The position numbers and the translations under genes are program-made. This document shows, piece by piece, positions 30,807 through 39,461 of a stretch of 64,000 bases of DNA; position 1 is the stretch's first letter, and each line of letters opens with the position of its first letter. The notes beneath the pieces were generated by a model, which was not told the DNA's origin, made no database searches, and saw only the letters and a program-made list of their open reading frames with translations. Source of the DNA: Polynucleobacter campilacus (GTDB taxonomy: Bacteria; Pseudomonadota; Gammaproteobacteria; Burkholderiales; Burkholderiaceae); assembly GCF_002206625.1 (NCBI RefSeq), contig NZ_NGUP01000001.1:372001-436000 (forward strand), given 5' to 3'.

Positions 30807-33166
30807 ACGCCACCCCCAATGTTCTTGGCAATGACTTCTAATTTCTCTACTTGCTTTTCTTGCTGCTGCTCTTCTGGTGACTCTTCAAGACTCTCGCCAA
30901 TCGCCCCACCCTCAACCAACTCGGCAGCATGACGAAGTTGTGCCTGATACAGAGTGAAGTAAGAACCCTGAGCTTCCATCAATTGCTCATGCGAGCCAAT
31001 CTCGACAATCTCGCCCTTATCAAGGACTACGAGGCGGTCAGCCTTTCTCAAGGTTGAGAGGCGATGTGCAATCGCAATGGTGGTGCGGCCCTTCACAAGG
31101 TTATCTAATGCGCGCTGAATTTCTTTTTCAGTCGTTGTATCAACGGATGATGTCGCTTCATCCAAGATCAAGATGCTAGGATTAATTAGGAGTGCGCGTG
31201 CAATCGAGATACGTTGACGTTCGCCACCAGATAGAGATTGGCCACGTTCGCCAACCAAGGAGTCATAACCCAAAGGTAGCCTGAGAATAAATTCGTGGGC
31301 ATGGGCAGCGCGTGCAGCTTCAATAATTTCTTCTCGAGTCGCATCAGACTTTCCATAGGCGATATTCTCTGCAATCGTGCCAAAGAATAAGAATGGTTCT
31401 TGCAAGACTAAGCCAATACGCTTGCGATAGTCGGCAATCCGAATACTGCGAATATCGCGCCCATCTAAAGAGATTGAACCAGCACTCACATCGTAGAAAC
31501 GACAGATCAAATTCACTAAGGTGCTCTTACCTGAACCACTATGCCCTACCAAGCCAATCATTTCACCAGGAGCAATATCTAAATCAATCCCTTTCGATAC
31601 CGCACGATTGCCATAACGAAAACCTACCCCCTTCAGGGAGAGACGACCCTGAACGCGTCCTAATGATGCTGGGTTGATAGGTTCAGGAACACTCGATACG
31701 TGATCCAAAATATCAAAAATACGCTTAGCTCCTGCAGCTGCTTTTTGGGTATGAGAAACAATCCGGCTCATCGAGTCTAGGCGAATATAAAAACGTCCGA
31801 TGTAGGCTAAGAAGGCAATCAATACACCAACGGTTACCTTTTGATGCGCAACCTGCCAAATACCAAATCCCCACACAACTAGTAAACCTGTTTCGGTCAG
31901 CAAAGTGACCGTAGGAGAAAACAATCCCCAGACGCGGTTCACGCGATCGTTGATTTGTAAGTTATGTTTATTGGAGTCAACAAAACGTTTTAGCTCACGA
32001 TCTTCTTGAGCAAATGCTTTAACTACCCGAATACCCGGGATAGTATCAGCCAAGATGTTGGTCACCTCAGACCACATGCGATCAATCTTTTCAAAGCCAA
32101 AACGCAAGCGATCACGTACGACATGAATCATCCAGACAATGAAAGGTAATGGCGCCAATGTCACCAAAGCAAGCAAAGGATCAATCGATACCAAGATTGC
32201 TGCCGTCATGGTGATCATAATGACATCGGTTATAAAATCTAAGGCATATAAAGACAAGAAAACGCAGATACGATCAGTCTCTGCACCGATGCGAGCAATC
32301 AAGTCGCCAGTACGCTTGCCGCCAAAATACTCTAGAGAAAGCTTGAGTAAATGCTCAAAGGTGGTATTACGTAAATCGGCACCAATGCGCTCGCTCACTA
32401 AAGCGAGTAAGTAAGTCTTCCACCAACCCAAAGCCCAAGCAACAATTGCAGCGCCAAACAAGGCGAGCAAATACATGCTGGCCAAATGAAAATCAATCGG
32501 ATTACCTTTCTCATATGGAATCAAGACATGATCCATCAGCGGCATCGTCAGATAAGGCGGAATCAGTGTTGCACCAGTTGACAATAAGGTCAGCACAAAA
32601 CCAAGCGCGAGTTGTTTTTTATATGGCTTTGCAAAACGCCAGAGTTTAAATAGTGTCCACGTTGAAGGTGGAGTGTCATCATCTGGATCACAGGTAGGAC
32701 ATGAATCTGAATTGCTGGATTTTGGACTTAAGCAAACTGGGCAAACTTGTTTGTCGTACTCGCTTGCCTCCCCCTTGCTTTGCTCTTCACCTCTAGTGAG
32801 TTTCTTAAAACTCGACTGCAGACGCAGAATCTGTGGATTGACTGCAAGAGTGAAATACCAAGCTCGGAGCAAGCTATCAGCAGTTTCCAGCCTGAGATGA
32901 CCGACTCCCGCATGGTCTCCATGAGCCAAATGCTGGCCCCGCTCTAGTGACCAAGACTCAAATTGCTTGCCATCAGTCCAAAAAAGGCCCTGTTCACTTA
33001 GCAAAAGCAGGCTTTTTTCAAAGCGCAGATCTGCATCTAAATCTAACTCAACCCACGCCAGCAAGGCATCAAGACTGCGGACTGGGGATTTTTCGCCTTG
33101 CAAAACCAGCTGCCAATGGCTTGGCAAGCTTGGTGCAAAAGGTAGAATTTCTGGCTTCATTGACAC
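30803..33166 (-). CDS. Cyanophycin-associated ABC exporter-type transporter (fused TMD-NBD)
   Basis: The 787-residue protein has an unusual N-terminal ~150 residues. This ends in a zinc-ribbon-like pair of CxxC motifs (CPVCLSPKSSNSDSCPTC). A six-helix ABC exporter membrane domain follows (~175-470), then an ATPase with Walker A GHSGSGKST, signature LSGGERQ and Walker B ILILDEATSS. The tail is Glu/Gln-rich. It is divergent from cphA' and coupled to the DUF1854 gene. It has the half-transporter architecture of exporters but the substrate is unknown; the CxxC pair suggests metal binding in the N-terminal extension. Confidence 0.87.
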   Translation of the reverse strand: MSMKPEILPFAPSLPSHWQLVLQGEKSPVRSLDALLAWVELDLDADLRFEKSLLLLSEQGLFWTDGKQFESWSLERGQHLAHGDHAGVGHLRLETADSLLRAWYFTLAVNPQILRLQSSFKKLTRGEEQSKGEASEYDKQVCPVCLSPKSSNSDSCPTCDPDDDTPPSTWTLFKLWRFAKPYKKQLALGFVLTLLSTGATLIPPYLTMPLMDHVLIPYEKGNPIDFHLASMYLLALFGAAIVAWALGWWKTYLLALVSERIGADLRNTTFEHLLKLSLEYFGGKRTGDLIARIGAETDRICVFLSLYALDFITDVIMITMTAAILVSIDPLLALVTLAPLPFIVWMIHVVRDRLRFGFEKIDRMWSEVTNILADTIPGIRVVKAFAQEDRELKRFVDSNKHNLQINDRVNRVWGLFSPTVTLLTETGLLVVWGFGIWQVAHQKVTVGVLIAFLAYIGRFYIRLDSMSRIVSHTQKAAAGAKRIFDILDHVSSVPEPINPASLGRVQGRLSLKGVGFRYGNRAVSKGIDLDIAPGEMIGLVGHSGSGKSTLVNLICRFYDVSAGSISLDGRDIRSIRIADYRKRIGLVLQEPFLFFGTIAENIAYGKSDATREEIIEAARAAHAHEFILRLPLGYDSLVGERGQSLSGGERQRISIARALLINPSILILDEATSSVDTTTEKEIQRALDNLVKGRTTIAIAHRLSTLRKADRLVVLDKGEIVEIGSHEQLMEAQGSYFTLYQAQLRHAAELVEGGAIGESLEESPEEQQQEKQVEKLEVIAKNIGGGV

Positions 33167-33363
33167 TAAAAGTATAGTGGAGCTAGATTTTTTAGATTTA
33201 TCGCCGTTGTCAACTTTGGAGCCCTAAAAGCGTTGAATTGTGAAAGTAGCGCTTTTTATGCATTTTTGCGAATTTTGTGAGTTTTAAATAAAAACTAGAA
33301 ATAGAGAGACTGTCTAACGCGTCTTAGCCTAAAACTGGCTTAAGCACTCGCAACACCCTAAAA

Positions 33364-35556
33364 ATGCCCCAATTACTAGATAAATCCATCGAGATCCTGA
33401 GTGTTAAGCATCTCCGTGGCCCCAATATGTGGACTTATCATCCCGTCATTGAGGTTTGGGTTGATATTGGCGATCTAGAGGACTACCCCTCTAATTTGAT
33501 CCCGGGCTTTTATGACCGTTTGGTTGAGGCCTTACCCAGTCTTGTGGAGCATCGTTGCAGCATTGGGGAAACTGGCGGCTTTCTGATGCGGGTTAAAGAA
33601 GGTACATGGCCTGCTCACATCATGGAGCATCTCACTCTCGAGCTGCAAAACCTTGCTGGCATTCCAGGTGGCTTTGGCAAGGCACGTGATGGGGATCGCC
33701 GAGGGGTTTACAAAGTGATGGTGAGCGCCATCAATCAAGAGGTGACTCTGACCGCACTTAAGTGCGCACGTGATCTGTTCCTAGCCTTAGCGCAAGATAA
33801 CAAAGACTGTGTTGCACAAGTTCAAACGATTATTGAAGAGCTACGTGATCTGGGTGATGATCTTTTGCTTGGGCCAAGCACAGCATGTATTGTGAATGCT
33901 GCTGAAGAGCGTGGCATTCCTTCAATCCGCTTATCCGAAGGTAACCTAGTCCAATTGGGTTATGGGGCTAAACAACGCCGCATCTGGACTGCAGAGACTG
34001 ATCAAACCAGTGCGATTGCTGAAACCATTTCTAGAGATAAAGATTTAACGAAGAGCTTGCTGCGCAGCGCAGGTGTTCCTACGCCTGAGGGCAGAACCGT
34101 GACTAGCCCGGATGATGCTTGGGAGGCTGCGCAAGATATTGGCTTACCTGTAGTGGTCAAGCCAATTGATGGTAATCACGGTCGAGGCGTATTTATTAAT
34201 CTGTATACCCAACAAGAAGTTGAATCTGCTTATGCAGTAGCTATAGATGAAGGTAGCGAAGTTCTTGTTGAGCGCCATATTGTTGGTGACGAACATCGCT
34301 TACTGGTAGTGGGCAATAAAGTTGTTGCTGCAGCGAAAGGTGAAACTGTTTGGGTTACTGGCGATGGCAAACACACTGTTCACGAACTCATTCAGATTCA
34401 GATTAATTCTGATCCCCGTCGTGGTACTGCAGAAGAGTGCCCGCTGAATCCAGTGCGTATTGATTCAGCAGTAGAGCTTGAGCTCGCACGCCAACAACTT
34501 AAAGGCGATAGCATTCCTACGATTGATCACAAAGTGCTTATCCAGAGCAATGGCAACGTTGCTTTTGATGTAACTGATTTAGTTCATCCAGACGTTGCGC
34601 ACCAAGTAGCCTTGGCTGCGCGCGTGGTTGGGCTTGAAATTGCTGGTGTTGATCTAGTTGCGCAAGATATCAGTCGCCCCATGGCAGAACAAAATGCCGC
34701 CATTGTGGAAGTAAATGCCGGCCCTGGTTTATTAATGCATTTGAAGCCAGCGAGCGGCAAACCACAACCCGTAGGTAAAGAAATTGCTAATCACCTATTC
34801 CCTCCAGAGACGGATTTCCGTATTCCGGTTGTAGGCATTTGTGGTGAACATGGCAAAACCCCTGTTGCAGAAATGATTGCTCACTTCTTGCGTCTTACCA
34901 ATGCCTATGTTGGTCTTTCCTGTAGCAAAGGTTTGTATTTTGGTAATCGTGCAATTCCAAATACCAATACATCGAATTGGGAAAATGCACGTCGCACTTT
35001 GTTAAACCGCGCGGTAGAAGCAGTCGTGATTGAAAATAATCACCTCTCGATGCTGATTGAAGGTTTAGCTTACGATCGTTGCCAAGTTGGCGTAGTTCTG
35101 AATGTAGACCCTAAGGCAAATTTTCCTGAATATGCAATCTACGATGAAGAACAAGTCTTTAGTATTGTGCGCACTCAAATTGATGTTGTGCTCCCGAGCG
35201 GCGTTGCGGTTCTCAATGCAGATGATCCTATGTGTGTTCAGATGGCAGAACTCTGTGATGGTCAAGTTATTTTCTTCAGTCAAGATCCTACTTCTGAAGT
35301 TGTTAAAACTCATCTACAAAATGGTGGCCGTGCAGTGCTCGTTGGCAAACAACAAATCACGCTCAAGTCTGGCAAGCTGGATCAGAAGTCCATTCCAGTG
35401 CCAAGTCACTCAGAATCAGACTCGACTGCTCCGTGGAAGGGAATGAACCTCGGCGCAGCGATTGCTGCAGCTTGGGCTTTAGATATTCCGTTTAATGTGA
35501 TTGAAGCTGGTGCAGAAACATTTGTGCCAGACCTTACCACTGCAACAGGGGCTTAA
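33364..35556 (+). CDS. cphA': Cyanophycin synthetase-like protein CphA' (degenerate Mur-ligase part)
   Basis: The 730-residue paralogue of CphA has an N-terminal domain (LRGPNMWTYHPVIEVWVDIG), then an ATP-grasp domain at ~215-480 (VVVKPIDGNHGRGVFINL, EVNAGPGLLMHLKP). The shortened Mur-ligase-like part has the P-loop altered to GEHGKTPV (GTNGKTTT in CphA), and the C-terminal ~120 residues are missing. ATP-grasp residues look intact, so it may still add Asp or work as a partner subunit. Such cphA-cphA' pairs are known in Ralstonia/Cupriavidus. Its stop directly abuts the cphA start. Confidence 0.88.
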   Translation: MPQLLDKSIEILSVKHLRGPNMWTYHPVIEVWVDIGDLEDYPSNLIPGFYDRLVEALPSLVEHRCSIGETGGFLMRVKEGTWPAHIMEHLTLELQNLAGIPGGFGKARDGDRRGVYKVMVSAINQEVTLTALKCARDLFLALAQDNKDCVAQVQTIIEELRDLGDDLLLGPSTACIVNAAEERGIPSIRLSEGNLVQLGYGAKQRRIWTAETDQTSAIAETISRDKDLTKSLLRSAGVPTPEGRTVTSPDDAWEAAQDIGLPVVVKPIDGNHGRGVFINLYTQQEVESAYAVAIDEGSEVLVERHIVGDEHRLLVVGNKVVAAAKGETVWVTGDGKHTVHELIQIQINSDPRRGTAEECPLNPVRIDSAVELELARQQLKGDSIPTIDHKVLIQSNGNVAFDVTDLVHPDVAHQVALAARVVGLEIAGVDLVAQDISRPMAEQNAAIVEVNAGPGLLMHLKPASGKPQPVGKEIANHLFPPETDFRIPVVGICGEHGKTPVAEMIAHFLRLTNAYVGLSCSKGLYFGNRAIPNTNTSNWENARRTLLNRAVEAVVIENNHLSMLIEGLAYDRCQVGVVLNVDPKANFPEYAIYDEEQVFSIVRTQIDVVLPSGVAVLNADDPMCVQMAELCDGQVIFFSQDPTSEVVKTHLQNGGRAVLVGKQQITLKSGKLDQKSIPVPSHSESDSTAPWKGMNLGAAIAAAWALDIPFNVIEAGAETFVPDLTTATGA

Positions 35557-38127
35557 GTGGAAATCACTCGCATTCGCATGTTGCGCGGCCCCAATTTATG
35601 GAGCCGCCATACCTCTTTGGAGGCGATTGTTTCTTGCGAAGAATCTGAACGCTCTATTGACTCGATACCCCAGTTTGAAACCAAGATTCGCGAACGCTTC
35701 CCACAATTAGGTGGTATGCGCCGAGGCGGTCAAAATGAAATACTTTCTTTAGCACATGCTTTGGAACATGCCGCTTTAGGTTTACAAGCGCAAGCGGGCT
35801 GTCCCGTCACCTTTAGCCGCACTGTTCAAACGATCGATGCTGGGGTCTACCAAGTCGTTGTGGAGTACATCGAAGAAGTTGTTGGTCGTATGGCCTTTGA
35901 CTTTGCCTTTGCCCTCATTCAAGCTACCTTAAACGATGCACCCTTTGATCTCACCGCCGCTCTTTCAGAGTTAGAGGCCTTATACGAGGATGTACGTCTT
36001 GGTCCTAGCACTGGCTCTATTGTTGATGCCGCCGTTCAGCGCAATATTCCTTACCGTCGTATGACCGAAGGCAGTATGGTGCAGTTTGGCTGGGGTAGCA
36101 AACAAAAACGTATTCAAGCAGCCGAAACCAGCGATACGAGTGCAATTGCCGAAGCGATTGCCCAAGATAAAGAATTAACCAAGAACTTACTTGCAGCTGC
36201 TGGAGTGTCAGTACCCGTGGGTGAAGTGGTCACTACTGCTGTTGACGCTTGGCGTGCCGCACAAAAAATTGGCGGTCCGATTGTTCTCAAGCCCAAAGAC
36301 GGTAATCAAGGCAAAGGTGTTGTCGCCAATATACAAACTGAAGCAGATATCCGCGCTGGTTTCCTGGTGACTCAAGGCTTTGGTAGAGAAACCATTGTTG
36401 AGCGCTACCTTCCAGGTGCTGACTATCGCTTACTAGTAGTTGGCAATCGCCTCTCTGCTGCTGCACGTCGGGAACCCGCCCAAGTAGTTGGTGATGGCAC
36501 GCACACCATCACCGAACTGGTTGAAATAGAAAACAAAAATCCTTTGCGCGGCGATGGACATGCCACAGCGCTTACTAAAATACGGTTTGATGACATTGCC
36601 CTTGCCCACTTAGCCAGCAATGGGCTTACCCCACAGTACACGCCTAAAACGGGTGAACGTGTACTGCTTCGCAATAACGCAAACTTAAGTACTGGTGGAA
36701 CTGCCACTGATGTTACTGATGATGTCCATCCCGATGTCGCTGCCAGTGCAGTTGCTGCTGCACAGATGCTTGGTCTTGATATTGCTGGTGTAGATATCTT
36801 ATGTGAAGCTATCTATAAACCCTTGGAACAGCAAGGCGGCGGTATTGTGGAAGTGAATGCTGCTCCTGGTTTGCGCATGCACCTCAAACCGTCTTATGGC
36901 AAGAGCCGCCCCGTTGGTGAAGATATTCTCAATACCTTATTCCCTGCTGGCGAAGATGGTCGCATTCCAGTAGTTGCAGTCACAGGTACTAATGGCAAAA
37001 CAACCACTGTCCGTTTGATAGCCCATCTACTAGATGAAAATGGACTTCGCGTTGGCATGACGACGACTGATGGCGTTTATGTTAATCATCGCTTGATTGA
37101 CTCTGGTGATTGCAGTGGGCCGAAGAGCGCGCGCAATGTATTGATGCATCCCGATGTCGATGCTGCCGTTTTAGAAACTGCACGCGGCGGCATGTTACGT
37201 GAAGGTCTTGGTTTCGATCGCTGTGAAGTAGCTGTAGTGACGAATATTGGTGAAGGTGATCACCTTGGACTAAATTACATTACAAGCGTTGAGGATTTAG
37301 CCATCTTAAAACGTGTCGTTGTGCAAAACGTAGAGTCAACTGGCGCTGCTGTCTTAAACGCTGCTGACCCAATGGTAGTGAAGATGGGGGATAAGTGTGC
37401 GGGTCGGGTGATTTTCTTTGCTCAGAACCAACATCATCCCGTTATTGCTGCACATCGTGCAAAGAATAAGAAAGTAATCTATTTCGATGGCACATACATT
37501 GTTGCCTCAAAAGGTTCGCGCGTCATGTACCGCTTCCCTGTGAGTGAAATTCCGCTGACTAAAAATGGGGTACTGGGCTTCCAAGTAGAAAATACGATGG
37601 CTGCAGTTGGTGCAGCCTGGGCACTCGGATTAGACGCTGAAAAAATTGCACGTGGCTTGCATAGCTTTGAGAGTGATGCCAACTCTGTACCAGGTCGCTT
37701 TAATCAGTTCCAACATCAGGGTGCGACTGTCATTGCAGACTATGGCCACAATCCAGATGCCATGCGTGCGCTAGCAAGTGCCATTCAGGCCATGAAGCCA
37801 ATCAAGAGTCATGTTGTCATTAGCGGGGCCGGGGATCGGCGCGATGAGGATATTCGTGATCTCACTCGCATTCTTGGAAACTCGTTTGATAATGTCATCT
37901 TGTATCAAGATGCCTGTCAACGTGGTCGTGAAGATGGTGAGGTACTAAAGCTCTTACAAGAAGGGCTTGTAGGCGCAACCAAGGCAAAGCAAGTGAAAGA
38001 AATTCATGGGGAGTTCAAGGCGATTGATACCGCCCTTAACGATGTCTCGCCTGGAGATATCTGCCTCATACTAATTGACCAAGTCGAAGAGTCGCTCGCC
38101 TACCTCAAAGAAAAAGTAAAACCCTAA
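35557..38127 (+). CDS. cphA: Cyanophycin synthetase
   Basis: The 856-residue enzyme polymerises Asp and Arg into the nitrogen-storage peptide cyanophycin. It has the N-domain (MLRGPNLWSRHTSLEAIV), the ATP-grasp module adding Asp (IVLKPKDGNQGKGVVANI, EVNAAPGLRMHLKPSYGKSRPVGE) and the Mur-ligase module adding Arg. The latter has GTNGKTTTVRLIAHLL, ETARGGMLREGLGFDRC and a C-terminal DYGHNPDAMRAL. All three catalytic regions look intact. It uses GTG immediately after the cphA' stop, so translation is coupled. No cyanophycinase gene is in the window. Confidence 0.96.
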   Translation: MEITRIRMLRGPNLWSRHTSLEAIVSCEESERSIDSIPQFETKIRERFPQLGGMRRGGQNEILSLAHALEHAALGLQAQAGCPVTFSRTVQTIDAGVYQVVVEYIEEVVGRMAFDFAFALIQATLNDAPFDLTAALSELEALYEDVRLGPSTGSIVDAAVQRNIPYRRMTEGSMVQFGWGSKQKRIQAAETSDTSAIAEAIAQDKELTKNLLAAAGVSVPVGEVVTTAVDAWRAAQKIGGPIVLKPKDGNQGKGVVANIQTEADIRAGFLVTQGFGRETIVERYLPGADYRLLVVGNRLSAAARREPAQVVGDGTHTITELVEIENKNPLRGDGHATALTKIRFDDIALAHLASNGLTPQYTPKTGERVLLRNNANLSTGGTATDVTDDVHPDVAASAVAAAQMLGLDIAGVDILCEAIYKPLEQQGGGIVEVNAAPGLRMHLKPSYGKSRPVGEDILNTLFPAGEDGRIPVVAVTGTNGKTTTVRLIAHLLDENGLRVGMTTTDGVYVNHRLIDSGDCSGPKSARNVLMHPDVDAAVLETARGGMLREGLGFDRCEVAVVTNIGEGDHLGLNYITSVEDLAILKRVVVQNVESTGAAVLNAADPMVVKMGDKCAGRVIFFAQNQHHPVIAAHRAKNKKVIYFDGTYIVASKGSRVMYRFPVSEIPLTKNGVLGFQVENTMAAVGAAWALGLDAEKIARGLHSFESDANSVPGRFNQFQHQGATVIADYGHNPDAMRALASAIQAMKPIKSHVVISGAGDRRDEDIRDLTRILGNSFDNVILYQDACQRGREDGEVLKLLQEGLVGATKAKQVKEIHGEFKAIDTALNDVSPGDICLILIDQVEESLAYLKEKVKP

Positions 38128-38144
38128 GACCAAACTTGGGTTTT
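38118..38144. terminator. Possible hairpin between convergent cphA and fbp
   Basis: AAAACCC and GGGTTTT pair around a loop containing the cphA stop codon. The stem is only seven pairs, but the arm is A/T-tailed in both directions. It would serve both converging genes. Confidence 0.45.
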
Positions 38145-38147
38145 AGC

Positions 38148-39146
38148 TTATGAGTGGTATTGCTTTAAGCGGTCAATCTCTTCTTTAGACCCCAGCATCA
38201 CTGAGACGCGCTCATGCAAGTCTGTTGGCTGGAGATCCATAATGGTCTGAGTGCCATTAATCGATGCACCACCAGCCTGCTCTACCAAAAAGCTCATCGG
38301 ATTTGCTTCATACATCAAGCGTAATTTGCCTGCTTTCTTTGGATCACGCTTATCCCACGGGTACATAAATACGCCACCGCGAGATAAGACCCTATGCACG
38401 TCAGCTACCATCGATGCAATCCAGCGCATATTAAAGTCTTTATCACGTGTTCCAGTAGTGCCAGCCAAGCACTCTTCAATATAACGACGCACAGGATCAG
38501 CCCAATGACGCATATTGGACATATTGATCGCAAACTCTTTGGTAGAAGGTGCGATGGTCACCGCATCTTTGATTAATAAGAACTCGCCAGTATCTTTGTT
38601 TAAAGTGAACATGACTACGCCATCACCCAAAGTCAGGGCCATCGTAGTTTGAGGGCCATAGACGACATAACCAGCAGCCGCTTGGTGACGACCTGATAGT
38701 AAAAAATCAGAAGTTTGTAGTGGTGCGCTAGGATCTTGCTTTTTCAATATAGAAAAAATAGTGCCGATGGATACATTCACATCGATATTGGATGAGCCAT
38801 CAAGTGGATCAAACAAGAGAAGGTAGTCGCCAGTACCCTGCACTGCTACAGGCAATTCCATTTCTTCTGAAGCAAGGCCTGCAAGGGAGTGACATCCCTT
38901 AACACCATCCATCAGTTGATCATTTGCGATGATGTCAAGCTTTTGTTGCACTTCACCTTGCACATTGCCGCTACCAGCAGAACCCAACAAACCAATCAAG
39001 GCGCCCTGCGCTACTTCATGACTAAGGGTAGAGCAAGTATTGACTACTGCGAGCAATAAATCTTGCAGGCCAGTAGGTATTGCAGCACCCTTTGGTTTGG
39101 CGCTAACAAGATACTGCTTGAAATTAGTATTGATACCTGAGGACAA
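38148..39146 (-). CDS. fbp: Fructose-1,6-bisphosphatase class 1
   Basis: The 332-residue gluconeogenic enzyme is identified by the metal-site motif [25 protein letters not shown]. The C-terminal [23 protein letters not shown] also fits. Length is standard. The start is a TTG with TTTGGAG eight bases upstream, reading [12 protein letters not shown]; no better ATG is available. It converges on cphA. Confidence 0.95.
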   Translation of the reverse strand: MSSGINTNFKQYLVSAKPKGAAIPTGLQDLLLAVVNTCSTLSHEVAQGALIGLLGSAGSGNVQGEVQQKLDIIANDQLMDGVKGCHSLAGLASEEMELPVAVQGTGDYLLLFDPLDGSSNIDVNVSIGTIFSILKKQDPSAPLQTSDFLLSGRHQAAAGYVVYGPQTTMALTLGDGVVMFTLNKDTGEFLLIKDAVTIAPSTKEFAINMSNMRHWADPVRRYIEECLAGTTGTRDKDFNMRWIASMVADVHRVLSRGGVFMYPWDKRDPKKAGKLRLMYEANPMSFLVEQAGGASINGTQTIMDLQPTDLHERVSVMLGSKEEIDRLKQYHS

Positions 39147-39266
39147 AAGTATTTCTCCAAAGTGCTATTAAGATTAAGGTCTATTTTGCCTTGTTATTGA
39201 AAACGGTCATAATTTATTGCTATTTGGTAGTAAATTTCACTCTTAACAATTAGGTGGCCCTTACAA

Positions 39267-39443
39267 ATGAAGCTCGATATTGATGAAAAATTGATACATA
39301 GCGCTATGGAATACGTAAATCCAAAGACTGCTCCCGCAGATCTGATCCATGAACTTGTTTCCGCCTTTATTAGGCTCAATGCAGGGAAAAATCTTGTGGC
39401 CCTTGGCGGAAAATCGCCAAAAATGGAGAATATACCGCGCTAA
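39267..39443 (+). CDS. Orphan VapB-type antitoxin (58 aa)
   Basis: An ATG preceded by AGGTGG opens a 58-codon gene. The protein starts MKLDIDEKLIHSAM and ends LVALGGKSPKMENIPR. This is the pattern of the ribbon-helix-helix VapB family (PF09957-type): a short strand, two helices, then ALGG-x-x-P-x-(6)-PR. No vapC follows; the next gene is pepN on the other strand. It fills the 315-base gap between fbp and pepN and is probably a leftover or a trans-acting antitoxin. Confidence 0.7.
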   Translation: MKLDIDEKLIHSAMEYVNPKTAPADLIHELVSAFIRLNAGKNLVALGGKSPKMENIPR

Positions 39444-39461
39444 AACAGGCATTCTTGAGCA

